From UBA10646 sp003456175 (lineage in GTDB: Bacteria; Bacteroidota; Bacteroidia; Chitinophagales; Chitinophagaceae): DNA of 18,261 nt. The notes beneath the pieces were generated by a model. It did not search any database. It was not told the origin of the DNA and worked only from the letters and a program-made list of their open reading frames with translations. Positions 14,590 to 18,261 of this stretch are shown in pieces. The position numbers and the translations under genes were made by a program. How positions within the stretch are numbered: the stretch's first letter is position 1; each line of letters opens with the position of its first letter. Where the stretch lies: contig DALYLQ010000051.1 in the NCBI GenBank assembly GCA_031976225.1, positions 1 to 18,261 on the forward strand, written 5' to 3'.

Positions 14590-14597
14590 TACCTTTG
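14590..14597 (+). promoter_or_regulatory. Candidate -7 box upstream of nth
   Basis: TACCTTTG is an exact match to TAnnTTTG, 25 bp before the nth ATG. The nearest upstream TTG (14574-14576) is at the wrong spacing for a -33 box, so support is partial. Confidence 0.35.
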
Positions 14598-14622
14598 CCG
14601 CCGGCTATCTTAACTTAAAGCT

Positions 14623-15270
14623 ATGCGATTAAAAGAACGTTATCAAGCAGTTATTAACTATTTTTCGGCGAATGCACCCAATGCCGAAACGGAACTATTG
14701 TACGATAACCCATATCAATTACTAGTTGCAGTAGTTTTAAGTGCCCAATGTACTGATAAGCGGGTGAACCTTACCACACCTGCCATTTTTGAAGCCTATC
14801 CTAACCCCGAAACACTATCACAGGCTACTTTTGAAGAACTGTTCCCCTTAATTCGCAGCATCTCGTACCCGAATAATAAAACCAAACATTTGATAGGCTT
14901 GGGTAAAATGCTAATGGAGCAATTTAATGGCGAGGTTCCGATGACAGTGGAGGAACTTGTACTATTACCGGGCGTTGGCCGCAAAACTGCCAACGTAATT
15001 ACCTCTGTTATAGATCAACAACCTAATATGGCGGTAGATACGCATGTATTTCGTGTAAGTGCACGCATTGGCCTTACGGTAAAAGCAACAACACCACTTG
15101 CAGCAGAAAAACAACTGATTAAAAATATACCTGCCGATTTAGTACATAAAGCACATCATTGGCTCATTTTGCATGGCCGTTACACTTGTTTGGCTCGCCA
15201 ACCTAAATGCAGCGAATGTGGCTTACAACATGCCTGTAAGTATTTTGAGAAGCAAATAAAGAAAAGGTAA
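14623..15270 (+). CDS. nth: Endonuclease III (DNA glycosylase/AP lyase)
   Basis: A 215-residue base-excision repair enzyme that removes oxidised pyrimidines and cleaves the abasic site. The helix-hairpin-helix is LPGVGRKTANVI (115-126), with the catalytic lysine K121 and aspartate D139 in VDTHVFRV. The C-terminal 4Fe-4S cluster loop is intact: C189-x6-C196-x2-C199-x5-C205. N-terminal LSAQCTDKRVN (39-49) is also typical. Length and all key residues are normal. It is divergent from the envelope operon and is followed 36 bp later by an outer-membrane gene. A dispersed-motif copy codes LTVK at 151-154, just after the conserved VDTHVFRVSARIG. Confidence 0.97.
   Translation: MRLKERYQAVINYFSANAPNAETELLYDNPYQLLVAVVLSAQCTDKRVNLTTPAIFEAYPNPETLSQATFEELFPLIRSISYPNNKTKHLIGLGKMLMEQFNGEVPMTVEELVLLPGVGRKTANVITSVIDQQPNMAVDTHVFRVSARIGLTVKATTPLAAEKQLIKNIPADLVHKAHHWLILHGRYTCLARQPKCSECGLQHACKYFEKQIKKR
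15071..15085 (-). repeat. Dispersed motif copy 13
   Basis: GCCTTACGGTAAAAG in nth, coding LTVK. The outer arm bases are mixed (G with T), so it is one of two copies that break the G-C/A-T pairing rule. Confidence 0.55.
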
Positions 15271-15306
15271 TTGGCATAACTCAACCAACTATTGTAATTT
15301 TATCGC

Positions 15307-16260
15307 ATGAGCAAGCATTTTTTCTTGGGTAGTATGGCTTTGTTATCGGCTTATATGAGCTATGCACAGCCACAACGCGACTTCACTAAAAGTCCGTCGG
15401 AAACACGCATACCCAAAACCTTTGGCGATTCTGTTGCAGAAGCTCACAGCAGAAGAACACTTTCAAAGCCCTTTTACATTGAAGCTTCGGCATTTATTGG
15501 CACCATGAATGGTAGTACCGATTTAAGCGAAAGCTTTAACACTCGCACTATGCAGTTTAACAGTGGTGTTACCATTGCTGCCAACTTCACACGCTATTTT
15601 GCCGTAAGGCTAGAATATACGGCAGGTATGTTGCGCGAAGCAGATACACTCAACTTTACAGATAAGCTTGTAAAACGCAATTTGAGTTACCGCACCAATG
15701 TGAACGAATTTGCAGCTGCAATAGAATTCTACCCTTTTATTGTACTAAACAAAAGATTTCACTATTACGATCCACTCTTAAAACCCTATGTGGTTGTAGG
15801 TGCCGGTTTTTTCACCTATAGCCCAGAAGCATATTTAGATGGTCAGTGGTACGATTTAAGAAGCTTACGTACCGAGGGTCAGGGCTTTCCTACACACCCC
15901 GATAGGCAAGTGTATGGTACTAGTTCTAAAAGTTATCAAGTGGGCATAGGTGCTAAATACGATTTCGATAAAACCTTCAATATTAAAGTAGAGTTTTTGT
16001 ACCGCTTCACTGAAACCGATTATTTAGACGACGTTAATTCAACCTACATTAATCCACAAGAGTTTTATCGTTACCTACCAAATGCGCAAATGGCAGCTTT
16101 AGCAGAACGTTTGTTTAAGCGCCAATGGCGGCCAGGTAATACTTTAAGTACTGGCGAACGCCGCGGCAGTAACCTTCGTAACGATGGTTTTTACTCTTTC
16201 AACTTAAAATTTGTATTCAACATTGGGCGCAGGGTAACACGCTATAGCAGCATTAAATAA
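15307..16260 (+). CDS. Outer-membrane beta-barrel protein, tandem copy 1
   Basis: 317 residues with a signal peptide (MSKHFFLGSMALLSAYMSYA, cut before QPQ). Amphipathic beta strands typical of small Bacteroidota barrels follow (DUF6089-like). Landmarks are EASAFIGTMNGSTDL, RYFAVRLEYTAGML, PYVVVGAGFFTYSPEAYLDG, TEGQGF and YRFTETDYLDDVNSTYINP. The last four recur almost unchanged in the next gene, so the two arose by tandem duplication. A structural or envelope role is likely, but no substrate can be named. The FAVR at the third block is coded by a dispersed-motif copy. Confidence 0.85.
   Translation: MSKHFFLGSMALLSAYMSYAQPQRDFTKSPSETRIPKTFGDSVAEAHSRRTLSKPFYIEASAFIGTMNGSTDLSESFNTRTMQFNSGVTIAANFTRYFAVRLEYTAGMLREADTLNFTDKLVKRNLSYRTNVNEFAAAIEFYPFIVLNKRFHYYDPLLKPYVVVGAGFFTYSPEAYLDGQWYDLRSLRTEGQGFPTHPDRQVYGTSSKSYQVGIGAKYDFDKTFNIKVEFLYRFTETDYLDDVNSTYINPQEFYRYLPNAQMAALAERLFKRQWRPGNTLSTGERRGSNLRNDGFYSFNLKFVFNIGRRVTRYSSIK
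15596..15610 (+). repeat. Dispersed motif copy 14
   Basis: ATTTTGCCGTAAGGC in the first outer-membrane gene, coding FAVR as does the copy at 4321-4335. Confidence 0.6.
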
Positions 16261-16343
16261 GTATAATCACGAAATATTACTGCTTATACATTCGTTATCC
16301 ACTGGTTCATCGTATTTTGCCCAGAAATTTTGTTACACTGCTT

Positions 16344-17234
16344 ATGAAAAAGCATTGGTTTGGCTTATTGGCCTTAGCAACGCTGGTTTTGGTTTCGCCG
16401 AAAGCCTACAGCCAGTATTATTACTACAATGATCGTCATCTCGATAAAGATGTTATCTGGGAAGTTGGTGCCCAGGTAGGCATCATGAATTGTATGACCG
16501 ACCTCGGCAAAAAGGGTTTTAACACCACCAATTCTAATTTGTCTGGTGGCTTTTACGCTGGTTTTCTGTACCAAAATTTTATCGGCGCCCGTTTAGAGTT
16601 CAACTGGGGCCGCATTGAAGCAGCCGATAGCCTTGCCGGCAAAGGATCGCCGCAATACAACAGAAACCTTAGCTTTCGCAGTAACATCAACGAAATAAGC
16701 ATCATTGGTGAGTTTCACCCTTTTATGCTAGCATATAAAGATAATATGCCCAGCTTTTCGCCCTATTTACTAGCCGGTTATACTTATTTTCAATACAACC
16801 CACAAGCATATCTCAATGGCAAGTGGATTAACCTACAACCGCTTAGCACAGAAGGCCAAGGCTTCGAACCTTATAAAAGTACACGCGAAAAGTACAACTT
16901 AGGACAAACAGCCATACCTGTAGGTATTGGCTTCAAATACGAACTAAGCCAACGTATTAACCTTCGTGCCGAGTTCATGTATCGCTTTACTAGTACCGAC
17001 TATTTAGACGATGTTAGCAGCACTTACATCGATCCTGCATTATTCGATCAGTACCTTTCGCCACAACAAGCAGCATGGGCAAGGGCTTTGCATTATCGTT
17101 CCCCCGAAGTAGATCCTACTGCACCAAGTACACCAAGCGCTACTAACCCACGCGGTAGTGCCAACTCAAAAGACGCTTACTGGGGCCTCCAATTCAAAAT
17201 AGGCATCAACCTAGGCCGCGATTTATACCACTAA
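16344..17234 (+). CDS. Outer-membrane beta-barrel protein, tandem copy 2
   Basis: ATG 16344 is preferred, giving MKKHWFGLLALATLVLVSPK and a signal peptide ending AYSQ. A TTG 27 bp upstream would only add an unlikely N-terminus. The 296-residue product shares with the preceding gene the blocks PYLLAGYTYFQYNPQAYLNG, LSTEGQGF, GIGFKYELSQRINLRAEF and YRFTSTDYLDDVSSTYIDP. It differs by a Tyr-rich mature N-terminus (QYYYYNDRH) and a Pro/Ser/Thr-rich loop near the C-terminus (about PEVDPTAPSTPSATNP). It ends GINLGRDLYH, an outer-membrane type last strand. The function is unknown. The terminator at 17258-17288 follows. Confidence 0.85.
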   Translation: MKKHWFGLLALATLVLVSPKAYSQYYYYNDRHLDKDVIWEVGAQVGIMNCMTDLGKKGFNTTNSNLSGGFYAGFLYQNFIGARLEFNWGRIEAADSLAGKGSPQYNRNLSFRSNINEISIIGEFHPFMLAYKDNMPSFSPYLLAGYTYFQYNPQAYLNGKWINLQPLSTEGQGFEPYKSTREKYNLGQTAIPVGIGFKYELSQRINLRAEFMYRFTSTDYLDDVSSTYIDPALFDQYLSPQQAAWARALHYRSPEVDPTAPSTPSATNPRGSANSKDAYWGLQFKIGINLGRDLYH

Positions 17235-17242
17235 AACATACC

Positions 17243-17257
17243 ACCTTACGGTAAATA
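17243..17257 (-). repeat. Dispersed motif copy 15
   Basis: ACCTTACGGTAAATA between the stop of the second outer-membrane gene (17234) and the terminator stem that starts at 17258. Confidence 0.7.
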
Positions 17258-17288
17258 AAAAAGCCACGCTTTAATAGCGTGGCTTTTT
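17258..17288. terminator. Bidirectional rho-independent terminator
   Basis: AAAAAGCCACGCT (17258-17270) pairs with AGCGTGGCTTTTT (17276-17288), a 13-bp stem with loop TTAAT. It has T-runs at the 3' side on both strands, so it serves the outer-membrane gene on the plus strand and the tRNA-like RNA on the minus strand. The tRNA-like 3' end is only 1 bp away. Confidence 0.9.
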
Positions 17289-17330
17289 GCTGTAGGGGTA
17301 GGGCTCGAACCTACACGAGGCAGTTAGCCA

Positions 17331-17420
17331 TTGAGCAAAAAAAGAACAGAGAGCTAATCTGTTCAAACTGGTGGTCGACCCCAGTCGATGTATCTGCAGT
17401 TACACCGGCATTACTCAACG
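17331..17420 (-). other. Structured insertion inside the tRNA-like RNA
   Basis: Within the variable region, minus strand, an 8-bp helix pairs 17420-17413 (CGTTGAGT) with 17336-17329 (GCTCAATG). Inside it are two hairpins: ACTGG (17385-17381) with CCAGT (17371-17367, one base offset allowed), and a perfect 7-bp stem at 17364-17358/17350-17344. Nested long-range pairing supports one folded RNA. Confidence 0.45.
17337..17364 (-). terminator. Terminator-like hairpin inside the tRNA-like RNA
   Basis: On the minus strand, GAACAGA and TCTGTTC form a perfect 7-bp stem around loop TTAGCTC, followed by seven T (17343-17337). As DNA this is an intrinsic terminator placed after the 5' half of the tRNA-like RNA. 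The 7-nt loop with T in second place also resembles an anticodon arm. Confidence 0.45.
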
Positions 17421-17490
17421 TTTATCCTGAACTCCTCACCCCCGAGACAAGAGGGCATGTCTGCCAAAAATTTCATCACCCCACAGTATA

Positions 17491-17520
17491 AAGAACTATT
17501 GTTCGTTGTTGACAGAGCAA
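17491..17520 (-). promoter_or_regulatory. Candidate promoter of the tRNA-like RNA
   Basis: Minus strand TTG (17520-17518), 19 bp, then TAGTTCTT (17498-17491). Spacing fits Bacteroidota -33/-7 elements, but the -7 box matches TAnnTTTG only partly. Transcription would start within a few bases of the acceptor stem. Confidence 0.3.
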
Positions 17521-17552
17521 TATTAAACCAAACAGTCTATTTAGTAGTAATT

Positions 17553-17581
17553 TTTCAAAGAAAATTTTTAAACTTTTGAAA
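17553..17581. promoter_or_regulatory. Inverted repeat upstream of the Lrp gene
   Basis: TTTCAAAG (17553-17560) and CTTTTGAAA (17573-17581) form an inverted repeat in an AT-rich stretch, 54 bp before the Lrp start. Lrp/AsnC regulators often control their own gene from AT-rich palindromes, so this is a candidate operator. Confidence 0.3.
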
Positions 17582-17634
17582 TTGTTCAAAAAATACTTTC
17601 TTTGCTTTGAAAACAACAAAAAACGATTGCTAAA

Positions 17635-18099
17635 ATGGCTGCAAAACCTGTACTCGACAAATTAGACTATCAAATCTTACAAAGCATGATGGAAGATGCC
17701 ACCATCAGCTACGCCGATCTCGGAAAAAAACTCTTTGTATCGGGCGGCACCATTCATGTTCGCATCAAAAAACTACAAGAAATGGGCGTTGTTAAAGGCA
17801 CCCGACTGCATGTAGATGTAAAACAGCTTGGCTACGATGTAATTGCCTTTATCGGCATCTACCTCGAAAAAAGCAGCCTTTACGATACCGTTGCCAAAGA
17901 GCTACGCCGCATCCCCGAAATTGTACGGGTTAACTACACCACGGGCAACTACAGCATGTTTGTAGAAGTCGTTTGCAAAGATATCCAACAGCTACGCTAT
18001 GTATTACACGATGAACTACAAAAAATAAAAGGCATCGAACGCACCGAAACACTCATTTCGCTCGAAGAAAGTTTCAACCGAAACGTACTTGTTGGCTAA
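17635..18099 (+). CDS. Lrp/AsnC family transcriptional regulator
   Basis: 154 residues. The N-terminal winged helix-turn-helix is at about 8-58 (LDYQILQSMMEDATISYADLGKKL region; SGGTIHVRIKKLQEMGVVKG). The C-terminal RAM/AsnC ligand domain is at about 68-145 (IAFIGIYLEKSSLYDTVAKEL, YTTGNYSMFVEVVCKD). Such proteins form octamers and sense amino acids or related small molecules. Here the ligand is unknown. Normal length and all blocks are present. It stands alone, divergent from the tRNA-like RNA, with the AT-rich region 17486-17634 between them. An inverted pair of dispersed motifs starts 1 bp after the stop codon. Confidence 0.93.
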   Translation: MAAKPVLDKLDYQILQSMMEDATISYADLGKKLFVSGGTIHVRIKKLQEMGVVKGTRLHVDVKQLGYDVIAFIGIYLEKSSLYDTVAKELRRIPEIVRVNYTTGNYSMFVEVVCKDIQQLRYVLHDELQKIKGIERTETLISLEESFNRNVLVG

Positions 18100-18100
18100 A

Positions 18101-18115
18101 CATTTACCGTAAGGT
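18101..18115 (+). repeat. Dispersed motif copy 16
   Basis: CATTTACCGTAAGGT starting 1 bp after the Lrp stop codon. Local pairing TTACC/GGTAA around a GTAA loop gives a 5-bp hairpin. It is inverted relative to copy 17. Confidence 0.75.
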
Positions 18116-18135
18116 AATAAACACTTATAAATACT

Positions 18136-18158
18136 GCCTTACGGCAAATGAAAACGCA
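18136..18158 (-). repeat. Dispersed motif copy 17, extended
   Basis: GCCTTACGGCAAATG (18136-18150) followed by AAAACGCA, identical over 23 bp to 7419-7441 in paaD. With copy 16 it forms an inverted pair 20 bp apart. Confidence 0.75.
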
Positions 18159-18191
18159 ACCACAAGCCAGCAAATTATTTCTACCGAAACG

Positions 18192-18236
18192 GCATCGTTG
18201 AATTACGTAAGCAAAGTATCTTACGCGCAACGATGC
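18192..18236. repeat. Large two-part hairpin near the window end
   Basis: GCATCGTTG (18192-18200) pairs perfectly with CAACGATGC (18228-18236). An inner CGTAAG (18206-18211) pairs with CTTACG (18220-18225) around loop CAAAGTAT. There is no clear T-run. It could be a terminator for a gene beyond the window, an RNA structure or an operator. Confidence 0.5.
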
Positions 18237-18261
18237 TTTGCTTATGGGAGATGTTCAAATA

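Larger units (their letters stand above)
17290..17485 (-). tRNA. tRNA-Leu-like RNA with a very long structured variable arm
   Basis: On the minus strand: acceptor TGTGGGG (17485-17479) pairs with CCCTACA (17297-17291), 7 bp with one G.T. TG sits at positions 8-9. D-stem ATG/CAT has a Leu-type loop ending TTGGCAGA (17473-17460). The anticodon stem is CCCTC/GGGGG (17455-17451, 17443-17439) with loop TTGTCTC. The T-arm GTAGG-TTCGAGC-CCTAC (17314-17298) is perfect. Discriminator G; no encoded CCA. The variable region, 17438-17315, is 124 nt against about 13-20 in normal class II tRNAs. It starts and ends with a paired V-stem (GAGG/CCTC). The anticodon position reads GTC, which does not fit a Leu tRNA, and position 37 is T. 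A terminator follows directly. It could be a functional odd tRNA, a tRNA with an insertion that is removed, a non-translational tRNA-like RNA, or a well-kept pseudogene. Confidence 0.6.

Noticed and set aside
17290..17330. tRNA 3' end as an attachment site left by an integrated element
   Set aside because: The matching 5' acceptor strand, D-arm and anticodon arm are present upstream on the same strand, and no integrase or second copy of the 3' end is visible.
17290..17485. tmRNA or group I intron in the tRNA-like gene
   Set aside because: There is no tag-peptide frame and no tmRNA 5' signature; a tmRNA tRNA-like domain lacks an anticodon arm. The insertion is too short for a usual group I intron and is not in the anticodon loop.
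17279..17579. Open frames of 60-70 codons on the plus strand
   Set aside because: They run through the terminator and the minus-strand tRNA-like RNA, have no recognisable protein features and are explained by the RNA structure.
1..18261. CRISPR array, insertion sequence or prophage
   Set aside because: There are no regularly spaced direct repeats, transposase, integrase or phage genes. The dispersed motif is irregularly spaced and found inside genes.

Overview
The window looks like a chromosomal piece from a Bacteroidota bacterium, most likely of the Chitinophagaceae/Cytophagales type. I infer this from moderate GC, starts without obvious Shine-Dalgarno sequences, Bacteroidota-style -7 boxes (TAnnTTTG), short outer-membrane beta-barrel proteins with signal peptides, and an ECF sigma / membrane protein / small periplasmic protein trio. 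A run of ten N at 4706-4715 shows that the sequence is a draft assembly. No transposase, integrase, phage gene or CRISPR array is visible.

Layout. (1) 1-7810 carries a phenylacetate-type module: a TetR regulator, paaE (reductase), then a MurC-like ligase, a double NUMOD4/HNH protein and an outer-membrane protein, followed by paaA-paaB-paaC-paaD. PaaABCE form the oxygenase that epoxidises phenylacetyl-CoA, and PaaD is its Fe-S maturation factor. Two palindromes of the form CTAA-N6-TTAG lie upstream of tetR and across the -33 box of the paaA promoter, so they are candidate operators for the TetR protein. (2) 7850-9426 is lysS with a strong hairpin after it. (3) 9499-11877 holds a Crp/Fnr-type regulator and a sigma factor operon whose second gene has internal repeats and one membrane span, ending at a clear terminator. 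(4) 11990-14496, minus strand, is a cell-envelope operon: a Trp/Asn-rich exported protein, an LpoB-like lipoprotein and a COG3014-like TPR lipoprotein. (5) 14623-17234 holds nth (endonuclease III) and two tandem paralogous outer-membrane barrels. (6) 17258-17485, minus strand, encodes an unusual tRNA-Leu-like RNA with its own terminator. (7) 17635-18099 is an Lrp/AsnC regulator, followed by paired repeats and a large hairpin.

Two things stand out. First, a 15-bp motif, CATTTRCCGYAAGGY, occurs about 17 times in both orientations, inside genes and between them. Its core 8-mer is some 25 times more frequent than chance. The bases flanking the core change together (G with C, A with T) around a GTAA/GCAA tetraloop, and one pair sits inverted right after a stop codon. 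It behaves like a DNA uptake sequence or a similar genome-wide dispersed signal. Second, the RNA at 17290-17485 keeps every arm of a class II tRNA but has a roughly 124-nt structured variable region, an anticodon position that reads GTC, and an internal terminator-like hairpin.
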